Assembly (NCBI GenBank): GCA_016715245.1
Contig: JADKAS010000007.1
Span: 171,564 to 235,563 of the forward strand
Direction of reading: 5' to 3'
Length of the DNA stretch: 64,000 nt
From: Saprospiraceae bacterium
GTDB taxonomy: Bacteria; Bacteroidota; Bacteroidia; Chitinophagales; Saprospiraceae
Shown here: piece by piece, positions 30,040 to 38,297 of the stretch
Layout of the letters: each line of letters starts with the position of its first letter
How positions within the stretch are numbered: the stretch's first letter is position 1
The notes under the pieces: generated by a model
Databases searched by the model: none
What the model was told of the DNA's origin: nothing
What the model saw: only the letters and a program-made list of their open reading frames with translations
Position numbers and translations under genes: made by a program

Positions 30040-30325
30040 TTACTCGGGTGTTTACAAATGAGGTGTTTCCTGAAATACTATTTGTATTTTATATTTATTT
30101 AATATATAAATATATTATAATAAGTTATTTAGCGTATAGTGATATTGAAAATAATAAGTTTTTATTACCCAAAGTCATCAATATATCATCACCAAAAAAC
30201 CATTTTCATTTATAATAGTTTATCTTAATACATTATCGTTTCTTAATACCGAAACATAATATTTTACTACATTAAAACGTTTTTTGGTGTCAATCCTTTT
30301 GAGTAAAGCAGACAATTTATTATCT

Positions 30326-33151
30326 ATGAGAAAAATTTTTACAATTTCACTTTTTCTCATTTTTTATTTCTCAGCCCATTCCCAAAAATATGAAGTCACC
30401 GGGACTCTGACAGACACATCAGGGTTTCCACTCATCGCCGCAACCGTCATGTTGATGGATGCCGATTCTGTTTTGATTGAATATACCCTGACCGACAATA
30501 GCGGGGAATTTGAATTCAAATCAATACGCGAACCAAAAATCATCATCAAAGCTACGTATATAGGATATATCCAGAAAACGATACCTCTTTCTCATGAAAA
30601 TAAAGCCATCGTCAACCTCGGCAAAATCACCATGGCAGAAATGGATATTCAGTTGATGGAAGTGGTCATCAAAGAAGCCAAAGCACCACTAAGACTGCGC
30701 GGCGATACCGTCGAATACGACATAAGCCAGTTTAAAGTGCCTGAAGGAGCTAACCTCGAAGAATTACTTAAACGTCTGCCAGGCCTCGAACTGAGCCAGG
30801 ATGGTGCGATACAATCTGACGGCAAAGACGTAACAAAACTTACCGTCGACGGAAAAACATTTTTTAGTGATGACCCAAAATTCGCCATTAAAAATCTTCC
30901 GGCAGAAGGTGTCTCCAAAGTGCAGGTTTTTGATAAAAAAGATGAAGAAGCTTTGCTTACAGGGAAGTCAACTTCCAGTGAAGAAAAAACCATGAACGTC
31001 GAACTCAAGGAAGAATTCAAAAAAGGAGGATTTGGTAAAGCTACCGTCGGCGGAGGTTCGATATCAAGAGGCGAGCTGAAAGCCAATTACAATAAATTTG
31101 ACAAAACAAACCAGATTTCATTTGTGGGTATTGCCAATAACACAGGGAGAAACGGTTTGTCATGGGATGATTATCAGGATTTTATGGGGTCCAATAGCTG
31201 GGAAGATGACAGTGATTACAATTACGGTTTTGGTAATGGATTTACGAGGTTTTTTGGAGGTTCCGGCAGCTCGGACCTCGAAAATAAAGTCAGTAACGCC
31301 TTTTTTTCAGGAAATTCGGGAGGATTTCCAACCAACATCATTTCAGGAGTTAATTACAATCACGATAAGGAAAAAAATAAGTTTTCCGGAAGATATCTCT
31401 TTCAGAATACCGGAAATGAAAAAGAAACATTTACGGATACCCGGACTTTTTTGTCAGATTTTAATCTTGACAACGCAAGATACAATAATGACAGCCGTGG
31501 CAGCATCAATCACAGGGCAGAAACCAAATACCAGTATGATTTTGACAGCCTGCTGACAGCCATTGCCACAGCTGATGTAGCTATTGTCAACACCTCCAAT
31601 GAACAGAACGGAAGTAATACCTTGCTTAAAAACAGTCAGACACTGACGAGCAGCAGCATGTTCAACAATTCATCTGACCTCGCCGGAAGACTGCTCAATA
31701 CTTCTTTTCTTTTGCGGAAAAAATTCAAAAAAGCTGGCAGATCTATCGGCTTTAATGTTTCATACCTCAAAACAGATATTCAGGATGATCAGCAGCGATT
31801 TTCAGACAACTTTTTTTATAATGAAGGAGGAAGTCTTGACAGTAGTTTGATTATCAAACAATTCAATAAAGATACATTGGATAAATATGTTGTAAAGTCC
31901 AATGTAATGTATTCCGAACCTCTCAATAAAAACTTCTTTTTAAAGGTTTTTTACAACTATAGTCTTCGACAGGAAAACGGAACCCGAATCACAGAAGATC
32001 AACAGGAAAATATTGAAGTTCTGGTGCGAAATAACCTATTGAGCAGAATTTACGATAATAAAATCATTAACCAACGGGGAGGAACATCACTGACATATTC
32101 ACACAAAAATAATAATGTGACCATTGGTGGCGCTTATCAGACTTTTGACCTGGTTGGAAATTTTCGTTCTCCGGATCCTTTTGTCTTAAACGGAAAAGCG
32201 AACAATCAATTTTACCGATGGCTTCCTTATGCAGAATACAGTGGCAATATTACAAGAAATACCAATATCAATGTTGATTACGAAATCAGTGTATCAGAAC
32301 CGACAATAGACAATCTTTTACCTGTTGTTGATTTTTCGAATCCATTGTATATCACTGAAGGAAATCCCGATTTGGTGCCAACCCTGAATCACCGTGTTGG
32401 TATGTGGTTCAACCACTCTTGGCCGGCTGAAGGAATTAGGGCCAACCTTTCTGCCCGTTATACTTATTACGAAGATCAGATTATTACTGAACAATTGGTG
32501 GATCAAAACCTCGTCACCCGATCCAAACCGGTGAACTACGACGGAGGAACCCAATTCTGGAGTAACGCAGGAGTAAGTTTTCCCATCGTCAGAAATAAAC
32601 TTAAGATGAGGACCAATGTAAATTTTTCTTCTTCCAATTCTTTTGCCTTTGTCAATAACGTTCTCAATACGACCGTCAATGAAAGATGGTCGCCTTCGAT
32701 CAATTTTGATTTCACTCCGAATGATAAAACGGCAGTTTACCTAAACTCCAGCATTTCTTTTTCTTCTGCAGAATACGACATAAACACATCGCAGAATCAA
32801 AATATTGTCAATCAGAATTATAATCTTGATGTAAATCAGGACTTTGGAAAAGGATGGTTTGTCAATTCAACATTAAGATATTCAGTTTTCAAAAATGAGA
32901 GATTCGGAATAGAACAGAATATTCCGATCATTAATTTTTCAGTTTACAAACAAATTTTCAAAGGAAAAAAAGGGGAGATCAGATTGTCCCTTTTTGACGC
33001 CTTGAATAAAAGTATTCTGATCAATCAAAGCACTTCCGTTTCAAGAGTATTTGATTCGCGCACTCCTACACTTGCACGGTACGTAATGTTGTCATTTTCC
33101 TACAATCTCAAAGGAATGAAAACATCAGTAGCCAAAAATAATCATTGGTAA
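30326..33151 (+). CDS. Outer-membrane beta-barrel protein, OMP_b-brl_3/TonB receptor type
   Basis: A 941-residue outer-membrane protein. I take the ATG at 30326, which gives the signal peptide MRKIFTISLFLIFYFSAHSQ; an earlier start adds 14 residues without function. Residues about 22-105 are a carboxypeptidase-regulatory-like domain (GTLTDTSGFPLIAATVML). A plug-like domain follows (LPGLELSQDGAIQSDGKDV, then FDKKDEEALLTG), then a long barrel with aromatic strands. It belongs to the class without a clear TonB box. The GLPGLI gene follows 27 bases later, a pairing seen repeatedly in Bacteroidota. No substrate is indicated. Confidence 0.85.
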   Translation: MRKIFTISLFLIFYFSAHSQKYEVTGTLTDTSGFPLIAATVMLMDADSVLIEYTLTDNSGEFEFKSIREPKIIIKATYIGYIQKTIPLSHENKAIVNLGKITMAEMDIQLMEVVIKEAKAPLRLRGDTVEYDISQFKVPEGANLEELLKRLPGLELSQDGAIQSDGKDVTKLTVDGKTFFSDDPKFAIKNLPAEGVSKVQVFDKKDEEALLTGKSTSSEEKTMNVELKEEFKKGGFGKATVGGGSISRGELKANYNKFDKTNQISFVGIANNTGRNGLSWDDYQDFMGSNSWEDDSDYNYGFGNGFTRFFGGSGSSDLENKVSNAFFSGNSGGFPTNIISGVNYNHDKEKNKFSGRYLFQNTGNEKETFTDTRTFLSDFNLDNARYNNDSRGSINHRAETKYQYDFDSLLTAIATADVAIVNTSNEQNGSNTLLKNSQTLTSSSMFNNSSDLAGRLLNTSFLLRKKFKKAGRSIGFNVSYLKTDIQDDQQRFSDNFFYNEGGSLDSSLIIKQFNKDTLDKYVVKSNVMYSEPLNKNFFLKVFYNYSLRQENGTRITEDQQENIEVLVRNNLLSRIYDNKIINQRGGTSLTYSHKNNNVTIGGAYQTFDLVGNFRSPDPFVLNGKANNQFYRWLPYAEYSGNITRNTNINVDYEISVSEPTIDNLLPVVDFSNPLYITEGNPDLVPTLNHRVGMWFNHSWPAEGIRANLSARYTYYEDQIITEQLVDQNLVTRSKPVNYDGGTQFWSNAGVSFPIVRNKLKMRTNVNFSSSNSFAFVNNVLNTTVNERWSPSINFDFTPNDKTAVYLNSSISFSSAEYDINTSQNQNIVNQNYNLDVNQDFGKGWFVNSTLRYSVFKNERFGIEQNIPIINFSVYKQIFKGKKGEIRLSLFDALNKSILINQSTSVSRVFDSRTPTLARYVMLSFSYNLKGMKTSVAKNNHW

Positions 33152-33178
33152 AATATGGTTAAAATTAATTTTTTTAAA

Positions 33179-33932
33179 ATGAATTCAACTAGCTGCAGGA
33201 AAATCCTTGCGATTTTTATAATGGTTTTTGTGGTTTTAAACAGCTATGGTCAGGGCGGAATAATTACTTATAATAAAAAGTATTATTGGGCTAATATTGC
33301 TTCAAAAATGCCTTTTTTATCTGCCGAAGAAAGAGACAGAATACGTCTGACCTGGGGCTCTGATGACAGTGATTATAAAGGCACAGATTATCTTTTGACT
33401 TTCAACACTGGCGGAAGTGTATATAAAATCAAGGAGAAAGAAGAAAATTACGGTTATTCCTGGGGAGAAGATGAAGATATATTCATCCGGAATTTTGAAA
33501 CCCGAACCACCTCTGACCAAAGGGAATTATTGGGGAAACTATACCTGATTGAAGAAGAAATTCCAAGGTTTAAATGGAAAATTCTCAACGAACTAAAAGA
33601 AGTGGCAGGATATGTTTGTATGAAAGCAGAAACCCGCGACACCGTATATGATATTGTCATCACGGCATGGTTTACTGACAAAATCCAATCTTCCCGGTGG
33701 TCCTGAAGGTTTGGAGGATTACCCGCTCTATTCTTGAACTGAACTATCATAACGACGATATGTTTATTGTCGCTTCCAAAGTAGAGCTTATTGATGACAA
33801 ATAAAACTACCTCTTCCCAAAAAGCTTAAAGGTAAAAAATTGACGTACCAGGAATACAACAGCAAAAAGAAAAAACACATTACGTTGAGTATAGCCGGGC
33901 GCAGAAATCCATATTGGGAACTCAGGTATTAA
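33179..33932 (+). pseudogene. GLPGLI-family exported protein, frame-broken
   Basis: About 250 codons. The first 170 or so read well, with a signal peptide ending VLNSYGQ, then GGIITYNKKYYWANIASKM and FKWKILNELKEVAGYVCMKA. After TAWFTDKI the frame is lost near 33690; the expected family motif GLPGLILELNY can be pieced together from two frames (33710-33745), and another break near 33800 precedes KLPLPKKLKG and a final RNPYWELRY in a third frame ending at 33930-33932. At least three indels. The family is small secreted proteins next to OMP_b-brl barrels; function is not established. Confidence 0.7.
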
Positions 33933-34044
33933 ATGGATTTAAAAGTTCGTTTTCAAAATCAAAGTATCTAAAATGAATTTCTGTTTTTTTCCGGACAATT
34001 CTGAGTATTTTTATCAAAGTCGGTTTTCTTGCGACATCAAGAAA

Positions 34045-34476
34045 CTACCAACTCCTTATAGTGCTGAAACAATTGATTCCTTCATCATATAGTTCTCCGA
34101 TTTTTTCCATGGTCATTTCATCGACAGCTTTTGCTTTTACAATGAAATGTTCCTTTGCATCAACATGCCAGGCAAATGAATATCCATGCTCCAGCCAGGA
34201 AACAGGCCATAAAGCGCCACCATATCTGTTGACTATGGTAAAATCATCAGACCTCTGTAACGCATTATCAAATAAAAGTCCTTTTGAAATCAATTCTTCA
34301 ATGTCCTGGTCATCGGAGTTCATGGATGCTATAGCAAACAATTCATCATCTTCCTGATTGTTGGTATCCTCACCCCAATAGTAGTTTTCCCTGAATGCAG
34401 AAATACCATCTTTGTACTTTTTTTCAATTGTTTTTTTATCTACAACCAAAATCGTTAGATCAATATATACAGGCAT
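34045..34476 (-). CDS. Hypothetical protein
   Basis: A 143-residue acidic protein that I do not recognise. The start at 34476 (MPVYIDLTILVVDKKTIEKK) is preferred to one nine codons upstream. It has no signal peptide. Mid-protein runs of Asp/Glu (NNQEDDELFAIASMNSDDQD) precede a more globular part with RYGGALWPVSWLEHGYSFAW. It ends near the GLPGLI gene on the opposite strand. A soluble cytoplasmic protein is likely. Confidence 0.6.
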   Translation of the reverse strand: MPVYIDLTILVVDKKTIEKKYKDGISAFRENYYWGEDTNNQEDDELFAIASMNSDDQDIEELISKGLLFDNALQRSDDFTIVNRYGGALWPVSWLEHGYSFAWHVDAKEHFIVKAKAVDEMTMEKIGELYDEGINCFSTIRSW

Positions 34477-34643
34477 AATCCAAATAAATGATTGACCATT
34501 CAACAGATGATTTATGAACTTTGTTTTTTAGTAAGATTTTGGAGGCTTTTAAGTCAGAACTTTATAATACCCTTAAATATTTATTGACTTAGAGGACTGG
34601 AAGGAACTTGTATCAGGTCAACTATTGTATCAGCTAATTTTCA

Positions 34644-34895
34644 TTATTTTGAAATTAAAGATATTAAGGAATCTCTGTTTAGTTTTTTCAATCGCCTCTC
34701 CTCGATTAATGCTTCTTTTTTTGAGGGGTAACTTTTTTTATACACCAGCTCCCAGGGACCTTTCCCTGCGGTATACCTTGATTTGTTTTGGTTATGTTCT
34801 GAGAATCTTTTTTCAATATTTTGGGTGATACCCTTGTAGTAAACATCAAAAGTTTTTGAATATAGAATATAGACGAAGTAGTTAGAGTCATTCAT
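34644..34895 (-). CDS. Small GIY-YIG nuclease-domain protein
   Basis: An 83-residue single-domain protein with the two signatures of the superfamily: YFVYILYSKTFDVYYKGIT (the GIY-YIG equivalent reads VYI then YKG) and, further on, the arginine and catalytic region KRFSEHNQNKSRYT, then GPWELVYKKSYPSKKEALIEE with the metal-binding glutamate. A longer reading to 34994 is open but its extra residues are translated from the tRNA-like copy next door, so the ATG at 34895 is the better start. Family members cut DNA; many lone copies in Bacteroidota have no known role. It sits directly after the tRNA-Asp-like array. Confidence 0.85.
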   Translation of the reverse strand: MNDSNYFVYILYSKTFDVYYKGITQNIEKRFSEHNQNKSRYTAGKGPWELVYKKSYPSKKEALIEERRLKKLNRDSLISLISK

Positions 34896-34955
34896 TTTAG
34901 TATAGGTTTTAGTAGTTTTTTTTAAAAAAGGCTTCAAGTAAACTTTCAGGCTTTG

Positions 34956-35026
34956 CGGACTGATCTGGACTCGAACCCGTCTCGTTGTAAACAACGAGAT
35001 GACAGGTATGTATTCTAACCAACTGA
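34956..35026 (-). other. tRNA-Asp-like copy A with hairpin insert, 5' end lost
   Basis: The minus strand has a tRNA-Asp 3' acceptor (AGTCCG end), T-loop GGTTCGAGTCC and D-arm, but the first ten or so bases (GGATTGGTAG) are missing. In place of the 3' half of the anticodon stem it has the hairpin CTCGTTG-TTTA-CAACGAG. Copies B to D have CCCGTTG/CAACGGG there; one base pair has changed on both sides, keeping the stem. It lies beyond the terminator of the real tRNA. Confidence 0.65.
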
Positions 35027-35044
35027 AAACTTTAGTTTTTTTTT

Positions 35045-35080
35045 AAAAAAAAGAGCCGATAACAAATGTCATCGGCTCTT
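35045..35080 (-). terminator. Terminator of tRNA-Asp
   Basis: On the minus strand AAGAGCCGAT pairs perfectly with ATCGGCTCTT around a ten-base loop and a T run follows. It begins three bases after the tRNA-Asp 3' end. Confidence 0.88.
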
Positions 35081-35082
35081 TG

Positions 35083-35156
35083 CGGACTGGACGGGACTCG
35101 AACCCGCGACCCCATGCGTGACAGGCATGTATTCTAACCAACTGAACTACCAATCC
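35083..35156 (-). tRNA. tRNA-Asp (anticodon GTC)
   Basis: A 74-base cloverleaf. Acceptor strands GGATTGG and CCAGTCC pair with one G-T; the discriminator is G73, an aspartate identity base. The anticodon arm CATGC-CTGTCAC-GCATG gives anticodon GTC, and the T-arm GCGGGTTCGAGTCCCGT is perfect. CCA is not encoded. A terminator follows at once. It is the only normal member of a group of six related copies. Confidence 0.95.
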
Positions 35157-35188
35157 GTGTTCATTTTGTTTTTCAAAGTTTTTTTAAG

Positions 35189-35270
35189 CGGACTGATCTG
35201 GACTCGAACCCGTCCCGTTGCTTTCAACGGGATGACAGGCATGTATTCTAACCAGCTGAACTACCAATCC
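35189..35270 (-). other. tRNA-Asp-like copy B with hairpin insert
   Basis: 82 bases on the minus strand. Acceptor, D-arm and the 5' anticodon strand with GTC match the real tRNA-Asp. The 3' anticodon strand and variable loop (13 bases) are replaced by 21 bases that form the hairpin CCCGTTG-AAAG-CAACGGG. The T-stem is weakened (…GTCCAGATC instead of GTCCCGTCC). It cannot fold a normal anticodon arm. Confidence 0.72.
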
Positions 35271-35303
35271 GTGTTCATTTTGTTTTTTCAAAGTTTTTTT
35301 AAG

Positions 35304-35385
35304 CGGACTGATCTGGACTCGAACCCGTCCCGTTGCTTTCAACGGGATGACAGGCATGTATTCTAACCAGCTGAACTACCAATCC
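35304..35385 (-). other. tRNA-Asp-like copy C with hairpin insert
   Basis: Same 82-base sequence as copy B by eye, 115 bases further on, separated by the spacer GTGTTCATTTTG then a T-rich run. The spacer also repeats, so the unit of duplication is tRNA-like element plus spacer. Confidence 0.72.
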
Positions 35386-35417
35386 GTGTTCATTTTGTTT
35401 TTCAAAGTTTTTTTAAT

Positions 35418-35499
35418 CGGACTGATCTGGACTCGAACCCGTCCCGTTGCTTTCAACGGGATGACAGGCATGTATTCTAACCAGCTGAACTACCAATCC
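35418..35499 (-). other. tRNA-Asp-like copy D with hairpin insert
   Basis: Same 82-base element again, 114 bases after copy C, with a base change just outside the 3' end. Acceptor, D-arm, GTC and hairpin are unchanged. Confidence 0.72.
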
Positions 35500-35532
35500 G
35501 TGTTCATTTTGTTTTTTCAAAGTTTTTTTAAG

Positions 35533-35600
35533 CGGACTGATCTGGACTCGAACCCAGTCATTTATTCTAACTCCCGCTGAAAGCTGGAAACTACCAATCC
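35533..35600 (-). pseudogene. Truncated tRNA-Asp-like copy E
   Basis: 68 bases, 115 after copy D. It keeps the acceptor strands and the T-loop, but the anticodon region and hairpin are deleted or scrambled. It is first in the minus-strand order and the most decayed. Confidence 0.6.
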
Positions 35601-35696
35601 TTTGATGCCTTTCTTCAAAAGCGACGCAAAGATATATACTTGTTTTAATTCAAAGAAAATTTTAAGGTAAAAAATAATAAAATTTTTATTTACCCC

Positions 35697-35725
35697 TTGT
35701 TTTCGTCATTTTCTTGCTAATTTCG
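35697..35725 (+). promoter_or_regulatory. Candidate accA promoter
   Basis: TTG (35697-35699), 18 bases, then TAATTTCG (35718-35725), one base from the TAnnTTTG consensus. It lies about 70 bases before accA. Spacing is slightly short of the 20 seen at the 3.3 kb and 6.9 kb promoters. Confidence 0.4.
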
Positions 35726-35796
35726 GCCCCACATTTTTAATGTTATTATTTTAATTTTAAAAATCTTTCAGAACCTAATCTTTTAAAATAATTATC

Positions 35797-36768
35797 ATGG
35801 TATTCCTGGACTTTGAAAAACCAATAGAAACACTGTACGAACAACTGGAAAAACTCAAAGAAGTAAGTCAGGAAGGGGTAGTTGATGTGTCAGAAAATAT
35901 AAAGGAACTGGAGAAAAAAATTCAGATCGCCAAAAAAGATATTTATTCCAATCTCTCAGGATGGCAAAAAGTTCAGCTTTCCAGACATCCGGAAAGACCA
36001 TATTCGCTTTTTTATATCGACCAGATAAGTAAAAAATTTGTGGAACTGCACGGTGACCGTTATTTTAAGGATGATACGGCCATCGTTGGAGGGCTGGCTA
36101 AAATAGATAATCAATCCGTTATGATTATCGGGCATCAGAAGGGTATCAATACCAAAATGAGACAGTACCGCAATTTTGGTATGGCCAATCCGGATGGGTA
36201 CAGAAAAGCCCTTCGACTTATGAAAATGGCTGAAAGATTTAAGATTCCGGTTATATGCCTGATAGATACACCGGGTGCTTTTCCGGGACTCGAAGCGGAA
36301 GAAAGAGGGCAGGCTGAAGCCATAGCCCGCAATCTTTTTGAAATGGCTCAGTTAAAAGTTCCCATTCTTTGTTACATCATTGGTGAAGGTGCTTCAGGAG
36401 GAGCACTTGGAATCGGAGTGGGCGATAAAGTATTTATGCTTGAAAATACCTGGTATACCGTTATTTCTCCGGAATCATGTTCTTCCATTTTGTGGCGATC
36501 ATGGGATTTTAAAGAAGCAGCCGCTGAAGTGCTTAAGCTGACGCCGGATCATATGCTGGAATTTGGCCTTATTGATGATATTGTAAAAGAACCTCTCGGA
36601 GGAGCTCACGTTGATCCTGAAAAAATGGCTAAAACACTTAAGGCACATATTAAAAAAGAATTGTCTTTACTGATTAACCTTTCGTCTGATGAACTGGTGG
36701 ATAAACGAATAGAAAAATACAGTAATATGGGCTCGTTTGCCATTGCGGATTCGGGTAAAAAAGCCTGA
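35797..36768 (+). CDS. accA: Acetyl-CoA carboxylase carboxyltransferase subunit alpha
   Basis: A 323-residue enzyme subunit that, with AccD, transfers the carboxyl group from biotin to acetyl-CoA to make malonyl-CoA for fatty acid synthesis. Recognisable parts are the N-terminal helical region (YEQLEKLKEVSQ), SRHPERPYSLFYIDQI, FGMANPDGYRKALRLMKMAE, IDTPGAFPGLEAEERGQAEA and GEGASGGALGIGVGD with the crotonase-fold glycines. Length is typical. It heads a compact run accA - DUF6913-like - dapA, with 2-base spacing to the next gene. Confidence 0.95.
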   Translation: MVFLDFEKPIETLYEQLEKLKEVSQEGVVDVSENIKELEKKIQIAKKDIYSNLSGWQKVQLSRHPERPYSLFYIDQISKKFVELHGDRYFKDDTAIVGGLAKIDNQSVMIIGHQKGINTKMRQYRNFGMANPDGYRKALRLMKMAERFKIPVICLIDTPGAFPGLEAEERGQAEAIARNLFEMAQLKVPILCYIIGEGASGGALGIGVGDKVFMLENTWYTVISPESCSSILWRSWDFKEAAAEVLKLTPDHMLEFGLIDDIVKEPLGGAHVDPEKMAKTLKAHIKKELSLLINLSSDELVDKRIEKYSNMGSFAIADSGKKA

Positions 36769-36770
36769 TC

Positions 36771-37310
36771 ATGTTTGGAACAATTCAAAGGTGGTTATTT
36801 TTGAAGGCCCTTTCCGATGTCAAAAAAAAGAGAGGGAATAAAAAAGTATTTTCTAATAATGAATCCTCCTCCATCCAAATTCTATATGAATTGTCAACAG
36901 AGCAGGATCAGAAAGCCCTTGACCACTTTGTAAAACAATTAAAAAACAACCAAAAAAAAGTGGTCTGCCTTGGTTTTCAAAATGAAAAAGTAAAACTGTC
37001 TCCCGATATAATAGATATGTACTCACTCCAAAATGTTCCTTTCAGTCAGGTGCCAAAGGGAGAACCAATACATCAGTTTTTGGCCCAATCCCCGGATATA
37101 CTTATTGTTCTTTGTCATCATTTTTATGACCATCTCAGATATGTAACGTTTGCTTCGCAGGCTTCACTGAAGGTTGGTCTTCATTTCCCTAAAGGCGAAT
37201 CTTACTTTGACGTGATGATCGATTCCAATCCGTCGATACCCTATTCAGAACAAATTTCTTCCATTATCCATTGGATGAATATATTTTCACAAAAAAATAA
37301 TATTTTATGA
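36771..37310 (+). CDS. DUF6913-like conserved protein
   Basis: A 179-residue protein typical of the small Bacteroidota family found beside dapA. It starts with a basic helix (MFGTIQRWLFLKALSDVKKK), continues with a Rossmann-like alternation (IQILYELSTEQDQKALDHFV, KKVVCLGFQNEKV) and has LIVLCHHFYDHLRYVTFAS and LKVGLHFPKGESYFDVMID. No catalytic motif is seen. It overlaps dapA by four bases (ATGA), so co-translation is likely. Family placement rests on context and overall pattern, not on a search. Confidence 0.65.
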   Translation: MFGTIQRWLFLKALSDVKKKRGNKKVFSNNESSSIQILYELSTEQDQKALDHFVKQLKNNQKKVVCLGFQNEKVKLSPDIIDMYSLQNVPFSQVPKGEPIHQFLAQSPDILIVLCHHFYDHLRYVTFASQASLKVGLHFPKGESYFDVMIDSNPSIPYSEQISSIIHWMNIFSQKNNIL

Positions 37311-38209
37311 AAGACCATCGGTTTATAGGTACAGGGGTTGCCATAGTAACACCTTTTAAAAATAACGAAATCGACTTTCCTGCTCTGGCAAGGGTCATAG
37401 AACATGTTATATCAGGCGGGGTACAATATATTGTAGTGCTGGGGTCTACAGGAGAAACGGCTACACTGAATGAAACAGAAGCACGTCAGGTATTGGATTT
37501 TTGTCTGGAAAAAATAAACAACAGAGTGCCGGTGGTTGCCGGTAATTTTGGCGGGAATGATACAAAGGAACTGGTTTCAAAAATAAAAAATTACAATTTT
37601 TCAGGAGTGTCGGCTATTTTGTCTTCTTCACCAGCATATGTAAAACCATCACAGGAGGGGATATTCAGGCATTATCAGGCGGTCTCTGATGTATCCCCGG
37701 TACCGGTCATTTTGTATAACGTTCCCGGAAGAACCCGCTCAAATATGGAGTGGACAACCACCGTTCGGCTTGCAGAGTACAGTAAAAATATCATCGGTAT
37801 AAAAGAGGCATCAGGCGACCTGATTCAGACTACCCGTATCATCAAAAACAAACCGGCTGATTTTATTGTCACTTCCGGTGATGATGAAGTGGCTCTTCCT
37901 ATGGTCTGTATAGGGGGAGACGGGGTCATCTCTGTGATGGCCAACGCACTTCCTACACCTTTTTCTGCCATGATTTCAGCAGCTTTACAAAATAATTACG
38001 AGCGGGCGAGAACACTTAATTTTGCAACCTACGACCTTCATCATTGGTTATATATCGAAGGTAATCCTGTCGGTATAAAATCAGCACTTGAAATTTTAGG
38101 CTTTTGTTCGAATGAAGTCAGATTACCACTTTCGCCGTTGTCGTCTGAGAATTATAGTAAACTTTCTGAAGTACTAAAAAAAGTCCAAAACAATCTGGCA
38201 AATCTCTGA
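37307..38209 (+). CDS. dapA: 4-hydroxy-tetrahydrodipicolinate synthase
   Basis: A 300-residue TIM-barrel aldolase that condenses pyruvate with aspartate semialdehyde in the lysine/diaminopimelate pathway. The Schiff-base lysine is Lys166 in IIGIKEASGD; the catalytic tyrosine is in VILYNVPGRT; the substrate threonines are in LGSTGETATL. The length is normal. It is the third gene of the accA operon. Confidence 0.95.
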   Translation: MKDHRFIGTGVAIVTPFKNNEIDFPALARVIEHVISGGVQYIVVLGSTGETATLNETEARQVLDFCLEKINNRVPVVAGNFGGNDTKELVSKIKNYNFSGVSAILSSSPAYVKPSQEGIFRHYQAVSDVSPVPVILYNVPGRTRSNMEWTTTVRLAEYSKNIIGIKEASGDLIQTTRIIKNKPADFIVTSGDDEVALPMVCIGGDGVISVMANALPTPFSAMISAALQNNYERARTLNFATYDLHHWLYIEGNPVGIKSALEILGFCSNEVRLPLSPLSSENYSKLSEVLKKVQNNLANL

Positions 38210-38297
38210 TCAAATACCTTGGTTGGGTTTTATCATTATTCAAAACTTTTGGTATAACAAATTTTTTGTAAATTTGTCATTCGTAAACCGCCTTTGT

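Noticed and set aside
34896..34994. Extended N-terminus of the GIY-YIG protein
   Set aside because: The extra 33 residues are translated from tRNA-like copy A and spacer; the internal ATG fits the domain start.
35118..35580. Plus-strand open frames with repeated MTGMYSNQLNYQS peptides
   Set aside because: They are translations of the antisense of the tRNA-Asp-like array; the repeat period equals the array period.
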